Part shown: positions 1 to 14,100 of the stretch, in pieces
Position numbering within the stretch: position 1 is the stretch's first letter
How the letters are laid out: every line of letters begins with the position of its first letter
Assembly (NCBI GenBank): GCA_025267735.1
Contig: CM046297.1
Span: 17,200,011 to 17,264,010 of the forward strand
Direction: 5' to 3'
DNA: 64,000 nt
Source of the DNA: Mactra quadrangularis
Taxonomy: Eukaryota > Mollusca > Bivalvia > Venerida > Mactridae
Position numbers and translations under genes: made by a program
The notes under the pieces: model-generated
Told to the model about the DNA's origin: nothing
Seen by the model: only the letters and a program-made list of their open reading frames with translations
Databases searched by the model: none

Positions 1-239
1 GCTTATGTTTTAAGTCTTTTACTAGAAGAATTATTCAGTTAGCTATTGAACATAAGAACAGATTATACTTGACCAGAAAATGTTTTCTTGAACAAACTCG
101 ATCGATCTCCAATTGACTGCTTTCGCGAGTCGGGAAAAAAAGTGTTAACGACGAAGTTCTCAACATTTGCTTAGAAATTTAGATTTCTAAACTTAAAATG
201 ACAGTTTTTATTAAGAATAACACAAAATGTTAATTTGAA

Positions 240-600
240 AAAAAAAATCATTGGTTCACGATATTGTCGTATCGATTTAACTGCGCAGTAGACGTATCGC
301 AATACTTGAATGGAAAAATCGATACATGACGTAAAGTTCCGTGGTAGCAACGCGTGACGCTATCGGGGTTAAGAGCTTGCGCCGTCGTAGGTATAACAAG
401 CACGCGTGCGCGAGCGGAAAATTTTTCGGCCGGAATTTAATCAGGTCGAACCGCGACCTGTTGTGCGAGCTTGTTAGGGTGCGTGAGCGGAAAATTTAGG
501 GTCATTGACATTGCTGACACTATATAAGAGCTGATCAAGGGTTTTAGGCCGTACAGACGCCGTTTGACATTTGATGGGAGCAGACCTACGCTAGAACTTG
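240..600 (+). promoter_or_regulatory. Candidate promoter of the carnosine synthase-like gene
   Basis: A CpG-rich patch (roughly 30 CG dinucleotides between 260 and 480) in otherwise AT-rich DNA. It holds a TATA box, TATATAAG, at 521-528; a CRE/bZIP-like TGACGTAA at 327-334; and two direct copies of GAGCGGAAAATTT at 412-424 and 485-497, whose starts are 73 bp apart (about seven helical turns). It is the only promoter-like patch upstream of the first coding exon at 2109, so a noncoding first exon near 550 joined to the acceptor at 1868-1869 is plausible. The link to the downstream gene is an inference. Confidence 0.4.
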
Positions 601-1869
601 ACATTTTAAGTTGGTATAGCACATTAGTAATAAAGTTAACTTAATTGGAAAATAATTTAAATTGATTATTTTTTAATTAATTTAATTTAATTACTAATGT
701 AAAGTGATATTGAACTTCGCATGATTTCATCTTTTTTTTTGGATTTAATTAATTTCTTTTTTATTTAAAATGATATCTCTATTTAAGATTAATGTTTAAT
801 TTTATTGAACTTTCGATGGCAAATACATTATGATTAACCCTGCTGATTTAAATAACTAGAAAAATATTATTTTTTGAAAATATGTGAAATAACTTTATTA
901 ATCAGTCTTAACATCAAAGCTAGATGAAATTAATGTCTTGTCATGTCTCAGGTGTTATGAAGTGCATCAAGCAGTTGTTTATAATGCATACTTGTGCTCT
1001 GACAATTCTATAGAGAATCGATATTTGCTATCACATTTCCTTTGCTTTGTTTATTGAGAGCATAAGGTTCAGACTGTCTAATAGGTTTATTGTATTTATA
1101 ATGGTGGTAGTGTCTTGGCGAATCCAGTTGGGGGCAGATTTAGGGCGTGGCCTTTCAAACAACATTGAATCATAATATTTACAAGAAATATTTGGTAGCA
1201 TACTGATACAACTGTTAGATATGCTGATGCAAAACATTAAATTTAATTATTCTAATTAAAAAAAGTAAATTTATGCAAAATTTTAATTGTTATAAAAAAT
1301 AAAAGGATCTTTGTAAAAAACTTAAATTGGTGAAATTAAAATTATGTAAATTTAACCCAAACTTTAATTATTAAAATTAAAAATAAAAATTAATGCAAAA
1401 TTGTTTTGTTTTTTAAAGACCCATAGGGACAAGGGGGAGTAGGGGCTCATGACCCCTAATAGTTTTGATAGTAATTTGATTTTCACTAAACTAGACTTGG
1501 AAAATTACTGATGTTTTTTCCCATGGGACAAATTTTCCGCTTCAATTAATTTCCTTCACGACTTGTACATATAAATGTTCATTAACATTAATTTTATCTA
1601 AATCTAAATATCTTCATTTGGCAATTGTTTATCATCTTTATTGAGTTTAATGATATTTTAATATAAATTTAAAAAATCATAATAAAAAATGATAAGACAG
1701 GGATGCATTTTCAAGTATGATAAAAAAAGATAAATATTTTGAAATTGACACCAAATATGCGAAAGATATAATATATGCTATGAATTAAAAAAAAAACGAA
1801 ACAAAAATTTGCTTGAAAAATACTGAAGAAATCCTATAAGTCTGCATTAATTATTTATTATATTTTCAG
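601..1869. other. AT-rich upstream region, possible 5' UTR intron
   Basis: No coding signal seen. Mostly homopolymer-rich A/T sequence. It would be the first intron if the TATA promoter near 521 drives the carnosine synthase-like gene. Position 833-862 carries a short piece resembling the end of the foldback family described at 48239-48614. Confidence 0.4.
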
Positions 1870-2108
1870 ATCCAATAGTCACTGACTGTTTGTCTACAAA
1901 AAAGCATTTAATAGGGCTTTATATATATACATAAGTATATTATATAAAGCTTTGGAAGAGGTCAACTTTTAAAACGTTATTTTGAAACTTCACGCATGAA
2001 AATCCTGAAATTAATTGATTTATCCAAATACCACCACCCATTTATCTGACGACTACTTTCTAAACGGCATCATATAGTAAAGAAGCCGTTTTCAATCAAG
2101 CTATACCC
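1870..2108 (+). other. Probable 5' UTR exon portion of the carnosine synthase-like gene
   Basis: A good 3' splice site (TATTTTCAG) ends at 1869, just upstream of the first coding ATG at 2109. Within it an upstream ATG at about 1996 opens a short reading frame of 17 codons that stops before the main start, so translation could be modulated by this uORF if the segment is in the mRNA. Confidence 0.4.
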
Positions 2109-5100
2109 ATGGAGACCGAAGTCATGGAAATCAATGATGAACAGTTCAAAAAAGATGAGGACTACTTTATGGATGAACAAGTAAGTTCTCTCTTTTTTCA
2201 AATTTATGAACATGAACAAATCTATTTTGTAGATAAATTTTTCATTTCAAAAAATTAGATTATTTATCTCTTCTGAACCATTCAAAAATTATGATATCGA
2301 AAAAATGTCTCTAACTGGGAGAAAATAAAGCTATACAATTTACTTGTTTAATAGTCTTTAAAATTGGTGAAGTTTATTCATTAGATTAGGGTGGTCAGCT
2401 AATTGGTTCTGTTCTGTTCTGTTCTGGTGATCAGCTAATTGGTAGTCTGTGGCAGGCGTTGCATCTTATTTCTTGACCACTAACTCGATTAATTATGTTG
2501 TTTAGTAATAGGCAAATATCAACTAGCCCTATTCATGAAATGAGCAATTTTCACCAGCTCTAATCAATTTGGGCTAGTCCCAGAACTTGGACTGGTGCGT
2601 TAAGGTGAAAACTGGAATATATGGGTTAAATAGATCCAATTACCTCAAAATTTGACAGCTTTATTGAATGTTTGCAAAAAATGCATTATTATTATTTAAA
2701 ATTGCTCAATATATACCCCACGTTGCATTGTATATCTGGCAGAGGTATTGAATAGAAGAAAAAAACGCATACATATTATTTAAAATTACACGTACTTTAT
2801 ATACGTTATACCTAATTGTAATATTGCAGACTTATTGAACAAAAATGTGTACCTAACATTCTTTTTTATATATCATTTCAGTATGAAAATTGTATCACAA
2901 AAACATTAGATAGTATCGCTGAAGGTTATTCCAGAAATCATGGTACTTGTCAAACTTGGGATTCTGACGTTAACTTAAACCCACCAAGCTCTTGGAATAA
3001 AGAGGAGGTAAATTTTTGACAAAACAGCGTAACTGTTTTTTTATTGCCGGTAGTGAAGTACCGCTGTTTTTTAGGTTTTTAATTTCAAGTGTCTGTTGTT
3101 AGCACTATCTATATAATTAATATGCACTGTAATTTTCTCTGTTAAGATCACCTTTGTTATTGCAAAATCTTGCTAATTTTGACCATTTTTGAGTTCCTAT
3201 TTCTTAATTTGAGAAGAAAAAAACTATTCCTGTATAAAGACTGTGTTCCACTATCAGGACAAATAGTTTTGATGGTCTTGGTGGAAATTTACTGTGCACA
3301 CAGCAGCAAGAAATCATAATGACTAATAATAAGAAGTGGCAGACTTTAGGGGGTTGTTGTTAAAGTGAAGTTTTACTGTAAAAAAAATAACATTTTTAAG
3401 TCTTTTTTTCTAATTAATATATTTTTGCTTTGAACTCTTATCTTCTCTTCTGGTAATGCAATTAAAGACCAGTTATCATGTTTTTGATTGCCAAGGTATT
3501 TTAAGTACTGAAGTACCTAAGAATCTGTTATCTTCCATACATTTCTTTCAATGATTTTGTATTGGTTCACGAAGTGGCCCTGTGATAAGGTTGTTGTCCT
3601 TTAACTAGGTCATATTTGTTTTGATTTGACAACTTGGCTGTGAAATAAGGTTGTCCTTTAATAAAGTCAATTTTTGTTTTGATTCTCTTTCTGTACTTTT
3701 TGGCTGTGAAATAATTAAGCTTGTCTTTTAATGAAGTTTATTTTTGATTACTGTCCTTGTATTAGGTTATATTTTGTTTTGATTTGACAGCTTAGCTGTT
3801 GGACAAGATGGTTGTCCTTTAACTGGGTCAATTTTTGTTTGGATTTGACAACTTGGCTGGAATGTAAGGTTGTTGTCCTTTAATTAGGTCATATTTGTTT
3901 TGATTTGACTCATTGGTTGTAAAAAACGGCTGTCCTTTAACTGGGTCAAATCTTGTTTTGATTTGACAACTTGGCTCGAATGTAAGGTTGTTGTCTTTTA
4001 ACAAGGTCGTATTTGTTTTGATTCAACAACTTGACTGTTAAATATAGTTGCCCTTTAACAAGGTCATTTTTTTATTCGACAACTTGGCTGCAGATGAGAA
4101 ATTTGTCCTCTTGTATGGTCATGGAATAGTGAATAGATTGACTTAACCCCCCCCCTCAGGAATATGACCTATACCATGGGTTGCTATGGTGATAAACCAA
4201 ACAACAACAAAGATAAGGTTTTCCTGTTATGAGAACAAGTTTGCTTCTCATGAGATGAGAAAGTTGGTCCTCAAATGCCGTAGCTTTGCATTGGTTCTTC
4301 TTGAATGGAAGTGAAGTAATTTTTGGAGGATGATGGAAAAATTTCAACCTTTACTTTCCTATGGTGTGATTTTCAGCTAAATTTGAAAAACGCACCAGTA
4401 TTTTGCTGTAAGCTATAAGTATAAAACGGTTATTGGCCTTCCAGTATTTATAACGCTGAACTGTATTTTATATTCTGCTTGAATTGTACCTGTATAGTCT
4501 CGGATAGACCAGTTTAGACTGGTGTGTGTTTATGTTTAAATGAATAAGTGTCAGCATGAGAGCATATACTATAGAAAAGTTTTGCTAATATTTGAATAGT
4601 TGCAACTAAGTGCATGAGCAAACATAGTTCAGTCATACAGGTACAAGGGCTTAGAACCAATATAGGAAACTATAGAGTGAATGACCTCACCGGTAGTTTG
4701 TTTTTAAATGTAATACAGATAGACTGATAGTGTTTATTGTGACTAATGGTGTTTGATAGTGTTTATTGTGACTAATGGTGTTTTTTAAAGTTATAATGCT
4801 TTTCACAGGTGACTTAATCATGTTTTTCACGGTGACCATTTCATGTGGCTGTTATTGAGTGGTGACTTTTAATGAGAAAAAGGAGTTCTTGATAGACGAC
4901 TGTTATTAAGATATGTCTTATTAAGAGTTGAATGTTATTTGGTGATTGCTTTTCTAGGTGTTTGTTGTTGAGAGGTGGCCATTGATAAGGGGTAGCTGTT
5001 GTCAAAAAGTGACTGTTTTTTGAAAGAGGGTTGTTATTAAGAGATGGCTCTTAACAAAGGGTAGATGGAACACTCTGTACAAGCATATATTTCATATTCT

Positions 5101-8100
5101 TCATGGGAAAGATATTATATATTACATTTTCTAAATTTTCTAAAATAATTTTGTTTTTCAGAAACCCGAGGGTGATAAGTATCTAGAAGATTATTGGAAC
5201 TCTCTACAATACACCCTCTACGAGACTGGATATCCTGAAACTGTTGATAGAACATCTAAACCAAGATCTAAACAAAATGATACAAATGTTAATGTCGTCT
5301 TACTTTCATCTCCTGTTGAATGTATGGGAATTCTTCTTGAAGGTAGGTAAATCTGCTTGTGTGTGATTTTCGATGACTGCGTCTTTTGCCTGAAATCTCA
5401 TTCATTCGTTATTACACTGAAATTGTCTTTTGGAAATTAAATACACTTAATAAGAGGTCTAATAATAACCTTAAAAAGCTGTATTGTTAAATTTAATTCA
5501 ACTGTAACCAAGTTTAATTTTTAAGTGTTTAAATATTAAAAATTTTAAAAATTGAATAATTTTATGTTTTAAATATTAAACTTAATTACATATACTTTAT
5601 ATTCTTGAATAAATTCAAATTAAAATTTACTATGTACTATTTACCAATTTTGCACTATTTTTTGCTGCTCAAGATTTAACAATGTGTAGTGATACAATCA
5701 CATGTCAAAAAGAGATATAACAGACGTACACATTAATTCTATTTAATACAGGTGGAAAACAAGTTCCAGATGGATTCCATCTTGTGATGTCCCCATCCTG
5801 GTTGTCTAAAACACCAGTAGACAATGATGGTAACCTCTACAAACTATGGTTACACAAGTCTGTATCCTTCCACGCTGGTGGAACTACTTTTATTGATGAA
5901 TATAATCCCCCAAGATTGGTCACCTACTTTGTGAACTTCTTTACTGACAACGTAACTAGTGGTCAGAGGAACGATGGGGCCGATATTGAGGTATGGAGTT
6001 TAAAAAATTCATTTTTACTAAAAAGGGGCTCGACATTAATTCTTGTAGTAGAAGTTGCTGGGTTGGACAGCCAGCTATATATTTCACTTGCCCTAACCAA
6101 TAGGTAATGAGCAGTTACAAGTTGCCTGATACCCAAATATTATAGGTCGTCAAGGGGCAGTTTGACAACCTTTAATGTCTAGCTCTGTAAAATGTTCTAT
6201 TTTATGCATTTCAACATGATACATTCATTTATATTGTACCTGAGACTCTTAAGTTTTAAAATAATTTCCATATCTTTTGTCAGATTAAAATATGCAAAAA
6301 CAAAAGACAAGATTTTCGTTGAGTTCATCATTTTCTTACAAATTGATAATCCCTAGCTCATCAAACATAAAAGAGTGCTTTCGTATTCACACTTGTACAA
6401 TTTTGAGATGTTTGCCTGATTTTACTCGAGACTTTATTAAAATTATTTATCTGTGCTGCTGTATGGCTACTCTCTTGCACATCAGCCTATTATTTCACTG
6501 TCCTTCATTTTGTGAAGTAACTTTAAAGTATTCACGGAGTTGCAATGGGCTAGTACTGTATGGCATAACCTGATCACGGAGTGTAAATATTGCCAAGAAC
6601 GTAATAGTCTAATAAATAGAAATGTTTATGGGTAATATATGCAGTCTATATTATCTGCTGCTTTCTTGTCTACAATATATAATGTTATATTACCGATATT
6701 CAATAAATGTTATTTATTACATCTTACAGGCTAACCTTGAATGCCCAATGAGTAGTTCAGCCAAATTGTGTGAGATGGTTGATGACAAAGTTTGGACACG
6801 TGACATCATGAGTGCCGTAGGCATGGCTACACCAATTACATTGGCCTGTAGAAAAAATCCTACTAATAAGATTGAAGGTCATGGTGACATAAAATGCATT
6901 GACTTCGCCTCTTATGAGAATAGCGACAAAAAAGAAGTAGCTGAGGAAATCTCTAAATTCCTTGACAGGTTGAGAAATATCAACATCAGAAAGGTATTGT
7001 TGCTTTTATAAACACCATAAGGTTGTTTTGTTTTTTATTTATTTTTTTAATCGATAGAGTTCATATTTTTTTTGCTGAGATCTAGTCTTGTGAATAAAAA
7101 ATAGCAAAAATTGTAAAAAAAGAGAAAGCAGATTGTATGATTTGAGTGACTTGTCTCCATTTACATTAAGATGGAAAAATAATTACAAATTTATGATATA
7201 TTGATATAAAGACCAAAAATAATTACATACTAATGACTCAATAATTTAAAGACCTAACCACTGTGCAATGATATTCCTAATTTTTGGAACTACTTTCACA
7301 ATGGCAATTTTAATATTTTACAGGTAGTTGTAAAGCCTTCAGGACCACCATATCTTGGTAGTGTTGGAGTCTCAATGCACCTGATTTCTGATTTCCAATC
7401 AATCCTTGAAGCAGCTGATGCTCTCTTGATTGACATTGAAGATAAATGCTCTGTATTGATCGAAGAATTCATTGAGCCTATCACTCCAGTTAGCACAGGT
7501 ACCCAATTTTAAATCATTTTCCCATATGTTGATGTATTGGCCTATTAAGTTGCCGAATATTCATCAATTTTTTAATAAGGATTTTACATTTGTACTCATG
7601 AGCTCAGAAAACGACATTTTCACTCGTGAATATATGTTTTCTGAGCTCTCTAAGTGAAAAAAATTGATCTTTCACCAAACTTGACAAATTTTTTCTGTTA
7701 TTTTATGGAGCAAAAGTTACATTATTGGGCATGTTTAATGCATGTTGGATATTTAATCAATTTAATTAAACCAAGATAAAAAATGTTGTTTTTTCTGATG
7801 ATTCTGGTTTTCAGAGGGTCAAGTTTTCAGTTTTTAAAGTAGTTGGTCCAAACATTGCAACTTTACTGTAAATAATTATATGTTATATAATAGTTAATTT
7901 AGACTCTTATGTCTCATTTTTTATTATACAGATATTGATGATAGAGCCCCAGCCTGGGCTGCAGACAAAAATCTTGGTGTTCGTTTCCGTGCCACCGTTT
8001 GCAGAGATCATGATAACATACCTGTGACAACTTTGGTAAGTGAAGAGTCTTATCATTTATTGAGTGAGGTTTCTTTCATCTACCATTCTAAATTAATAGC

Positions 8101-11100
8101 AAGTCTAGAGTCTTTGTTTGTTTGTTTGTTGGGTTAAATGCCGTAGCGACACATTGTATAGGTCATATAACGGCGGTCAGTCAACCTACTAACCGATCCC
8201 AACTTCTAAGTGCATACTTTCGTCAGTGACTGACCAATGGCCCTACATAATTAAAAATCATTGGTATGTGGGATAATGGCTGTAGAATTAATTTCATGAC
8301 CAAGCTTCACGGAAGTATGTCCGCGCGGGACAAACCCACTACCCCGCTATCAGTAGACTTGCGTGCTACCAACTGAGCTAGCCATGTGGCTATGTCTCAA
8401 GTTAGACCTATGCATCATCACAATAAATGAGCAGGAAACTTAACAGAAACAAATGACTGAAAATTGTCAAAAATTGTTAAAATACATGTATAATAATCAA
8501 TGCGCTGAAACCATGTATTCTATCCTTCTACCAAAACTATCACAACAAAACTTTTGATAATTGTTTATGGGTTAAAATGAGAAATTTTAACCTTTATTAA
8601 ATATACTAATATGTGACCTCAGAGAAACATTTTAAACATTGACTATGCATAAACCCCATGTAATAAAGTCGACCTTATCTATATTTCTACATGGGTTATT
8701 TTCAGATCAACTGCAACTTGGGTAACAAGGACGGTCCAATCAATGGTGACAACTCTGTTGGTCAAACCCTGGCTACCACTCTTCGTGCTTACAATATCCA
8801 TGATACTGATGTCATCAATAGTCTGGAATCAGACATCAGAACATTGTGTGCTAGAGTGATGAAAGGAATCATTGATCGTGTAAAGATTCTTTCTGACGAT
8901 GAAAGAGGTGCCGTACGTGGCCAAATTGATGTCATAGGTATGTTTTGTGTATTTATTGAATATTGCTGATTTTAGTTGAGTTATTTCTGGTCATGAAGCT
9001 GATTAAGTACCATTCTCTCCTGTTTCCATCTCTAGTCCAGCCAGGTAATACTCATACATATACATGAGCACTTGACTAAATACATATTTACAATTTATGA
9101 CAAAAAATTCTGTTATGAAATGCACTAAAAATTCAAGTACACTTGTAATAGGAGTTATTTGCTTTAAACTGGGTTAATGGAGTTACATAACTTGAATGTA
9201 AAGCCTTGTTCATTAATTTTATAAAGCAATTATAGTGGGAAGTACATGTTGATTGCCTCCAGCTGCAAAGAGGAAATTATAAATTACAATGAAATTACAA
9301 TGTAATTTTTTCATGTTTTTAATATATTTTCTTGATATTAGTTTTTTACATGATACCATTACATGTTCAATTTCTAAATTAGTAATAATGTATTTCTTAT
9401 ACTTATCTTATAGGTATCGACATTGTGATCACCGAGAGATCTGGAAAATTGATACCTGTTGGCATAGAGGTTAATGGTCATGACTGTACCATCAATACAC
9501 AGCTGTTTGACTTCATGTCCAACTTGTACCAGAATGCTTCAGGTCACAAAAGGTCACAACCAAGCCAAGGAAAACGTGGAAGGTTTGACAACCATGTTTC
9601 CAAGATGGATAAGCTTGATAACTCCCTTGGTAACATCTCCATAATCCCTCAGCCATTGGATGACTCTAACAATCGCCCCAATGAAAAGAAAGTTAACATC
9701 ACCGAAAGAGAGAGAGATTTACAAGAATTGCGCTACACTAGCAGTGCTGGTGTAGGTGAAACCATTCGTCCACTGATCAGAACTATGATTGCCAGATCCC
9801 AACGCTACGCCATGCTTGGAAAGAAAATACTGGTCATTGGTGCTGGTGGTGTCAGCAAGATGAACATTTGGCCTGATGCCAGGGAATTTGGCATGAAGGT
9901 AATTGGTCAATTTTAATACTAAAATTATTATTGGCCCATAAATAAAATAATACAGTTCCTTTTTGTAATGCCTTCTTAAATTGGTTGATTTTCTTATATT
10001 CGTTATGATTGGTCAGTATCTTTTACACATAGAAATTTTACCAGACGTGTCAGAAAATTGGAATGCCACTAAAGAATTAAAAAATATGTTTTTTTTTACA
10101 TTGACAATTGATCTTGTTGGAGCCGTAAAAATATGCTCTCATTGTGAAATTTTATTCAACTGTCAGTGGCGCATACATTTGCCCTGCTAATTTAAATACT
10201 CAATATTTGTTCGATAAACCCTTTACATAAATAATTAATCATTTCTCTACATAAGTTTGTCCTCGACTCTATTACTCAACAACTTTCCATTTGTTGTACA
10301 TGTATTTGGCTAACATCCTTTTTTTCACTCTTAGTCAATTTTGTCTCGTTTTTTATGTCACAGTTATATTTTTACTTTTTAGGTTATACTGGTCGACTCT
10401 GACCCCAACCATATTGCCAAGGACATGGTTTACAAAATGATGCACTGTAACTTTGACGACCACAAACGAGATATGTTCCATGCACGTAACATATGTAACC
10501 AGTTACAAATGATGAACGAGAAGGTTGATGGCTGTGTAACATTCTGGGAAGACTGTGTACCCCTTGCTGCTCTTGTATCTGAGATGTTGGGAACAAAAGG
10601 TTCTTATCTACATTTTTATTATTCTAAATAGGACTCCAACAGTTCGTTGGATAGTCGATTCAATGCGATCTGATTGTTTTTCTTTCTATTTGTTAGTTGA
10701 TTCCAATGCGCATTGATACATTCATTTTAGCTTAAAACTAATTTATATTGATAAAATAAAATTGCTACTTGAATTTTTTACATATATTTTAGAACAAAAG
10801 CAATAAAGCAAATAAATTTTCATACCGATTTGTTTATCAGTAATTGTGACCAAAAGTTGTAGATCCTTTTAACCTTTTAGACGAGTTTAAAGGCCAGTAT
10901 TGAATTGAAAGTCGGTTTCAATCAAAATCGAATCTATGACCTCCTTTTTTAAAATTCTGTTTCATGTTAATACATCATGTTTTAAGGAGTGTTAATTAAC
11001 TTGCTTGGTTTCACTAAAAAGACCAATTATTGCAAGATCACACATTTTCTAAGAAAAAGGTCCCTATTATAAGACAATTCTTCTATTAAAACCATCAATT

Positions 11101-14100
11101 TTGATGTTCTGAGTAGTGGAACTTTGTTCCTACATACAATAAATATTTTGTTTCTTTTTTTTATTCAGCTCCTAAAGTGAAAGCTTCTTTGACCGCTAAA
11201 AAGAAGAGTAGAACACAGAATGCATTGAATCTTCGTACAGGAGATATCCCTCATTGGCCACGTACATTCTTGTACTCATCTCAATCGTTTCACGTAAAAT
11301 CATTGGCCGACATTGAGCTAGCTCATGAAAGGTAATTATAAACTACAGTACACCATCTTTGAATAACAACTACTGGGGAGGGCTGGAGCTTGTTGCTTTT
11401 TAGATGTTGTTGTTTTGCTGAGGTTAACTTCAATTAAAATAGCCTCATTCATTATGATTTATAACTTTAGGCAAAATTATCAATTAGTGAAAATTTGTGA
11501 TAGCGGTATAAAAACAGCAATATTGCCAATGTATGATTTGACGAAACTCAATTAGTGAGATAATTTTAAATTTGTAATATATATAGCCAAAAATCATTAA
11601 ATGGTGAGCGATGGGTTAATGAAACAGGCCCTAAGGTGATGACTATTTATAATAATAACAAGAATTTATTATTATCGGCATCAATATCGTAAATAATTAA
11701 AGCCACTGACAGCTGAATAAAATTTACCTGTATATCGTATATTACAGAATGACATTCCCAGCCTTCCTGAAACTGGAACATGGTTCAAGTGCCGTAGGTG
11801 GAACAATTGTTCATGACAAGAAAGATCTGGTCGAGAAGTACAACAACATCTCTAACCAGTTGACCAATGACAAAGACTTCCCAGGCATTGGTCTTGGACA
11901 TGATAACTCCATGGTTGTCATGGACTTCTATGGCGGATCAGAACACGACATTGATGTTATCATATACGACAGAAAATTGGTCGGCGCTTTCATATCTGAC
12001 AATGGACCAACTAACTATCCACATTTCATTGGTTAGTACTTGGTCTTTTTCCTATTTTTGAAAATATTGGGGTTTTTTCTTTATTTGAAAATATTTGTTT
12101 GTTATAATTTTGTTTAGTTTTGATTTCAACGACAGCATTGGTAAATTTTATTCAATTGTTGGCAGTACATTTATGACCCTACTGATTTCATTACTTATTT
12201 CTAGTATGTCTGTCGGCACGATATAATTTTTCTGTGTTAATAATGCGCCATATACCCAAACAAAACAAAAACAATAGTAGCGTGTATGTCAGTACTCGCA
12301 ATTGAATTTAAATCGATGCCGTTAATGTATACACTACTGGCAGGTGAATAAAATTTATCAATAATATAATGTCTTAAAGAATAGGTGGACCTATTTTTCA
12401 TCATTTTCTGATCTTAAGTCATCCAGTAGCACCATTTGTGTTATTCATAAAAAGAAATTAAATTGCCATTTTGTGAGAACTCACTGAAATGCCAGCAAGA
12501 CACCAAACACCAGAATTTTTGCTATGTAAATGAAATATATGGTTCATTTTTTAAAGCAATTGCCTTAAGAGATTAACATCTATATACATTGTAATACTAT
12601 TAATTAGTAGTTATTGTTCAACGAAATGTTTAGTTGGACATTTTTTGAAATGTGTAGCCTGTTAATGGGCTAACAAAGTATTAATTAATATTCTTTATAT
12701 CTAACTTTATATATTTCAGAAACGGCAGCTACTATGCCTTCAACTCTACCTGAGGACAAACAAGCTCAGCTAGTGGCCGCAGCATACCAATGTTGCACAG
12801 AAATTGGTTAGTATTTTTTTGATATTTTGTTATTTCATAAAATTATTTAAAGGCCGGGCGTCAACTATAAAAGAGAGAGAATCTGGAAAATGGCCACTTC
12901 TCTCTGACTCTCTGAGCAGTGAACATGTTAAACCAGAGAAAGAAAATCTAGAACTGTGACAAATTTACCCATCAGATTTTAATGAAATTTTGCTAATTGA
13001 TTGTTTAATACATATTCAGCTTTATTTGAAATTTTCAGTTTTATATGTTACTTAAAAATAGTACTTTCAAAAGAAAAATTGATAAACAAGTTTAAAAAAT
13101 TCAAATTTGACTGACAGGTGATTAGGGGTTCATAACCTTCACTTAGCCAATCAAAAGAGAGTTCACGACCTACACTTAGCCAGTAATAATATCTCCTCAC
13201 TGACCCTCAGAAAAAATTCCCACGATTGTTGATTCATAGATTATTCCTGTAGTGCGGTGTTACATTTATATACATGTATAATCTATTTTAGAATCAATCA
13301 TGAAATAATTTCAGGATGACCAGTTACTGTATTTGAATGTAATTGTAGTTGTAAAATAAACAGAATCAGATGTTTTAGTGTCAAATAATTCTTGAATTAT
13401 TTGATTATATAAAAGGAGTATAAAAGTGAACATACTTGACTATAGATTATAGTTCAGTGTATATAATATCCAAAAGTGAAACTGTGATTGATAAAAATGT
13501 ATTATTTGATTTATAATTTACTTAATTAATTAGATATTATAGATTCAATATCAATAATACTATGTAGACAGTATTATGGACCAGCTTTAACTAGATTATA
13601 TATTTGTTGCCTGAACTGAATAAGAATTATTCATGAGACAATTAAGACATTATGATAATACCATTATATTTTATTACTACAATTATTATTTCATGCATTG
13701 ATATTCAACATTCAATAAAAATATTTAGTAGTTTACAACACTAGATGGTTCAATATAAATATGATATCTAACTTCTCTTATATATTAATAGATTAGAAAC
13801 ACATGTTGGAGTTTTCTCTGTATAAACATGTAGTAAATTTAGTAGTAACTTTGTTTACTATCATGAAAATTCCAGCCGTTGGTAACCTCTGATAACGTAG
13901 GTCAAACCCTCCCCCTTTCTCCTTATCGGCTTAATTGCTAACCACCCGGTTTTTTCAAGAAATGAAGTCCGGCCTTTAAGTATTCAAATCCTAATGCTAC
14001 AATTAAAGTAACTGATTTTTTAAAGTATAGTGAATGCTTACAAAATAGGTTGATTAACTACATTTGTAAATGGGTTAAAATTGAACTATAAATTAAGTGA

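Noticed and set aside
6292..6573. 93-codon + strand open frame
   Set aside because: Lies in intron 4 of the carnosine synthase-like gene, without splice sites, homology or protein-like composition.
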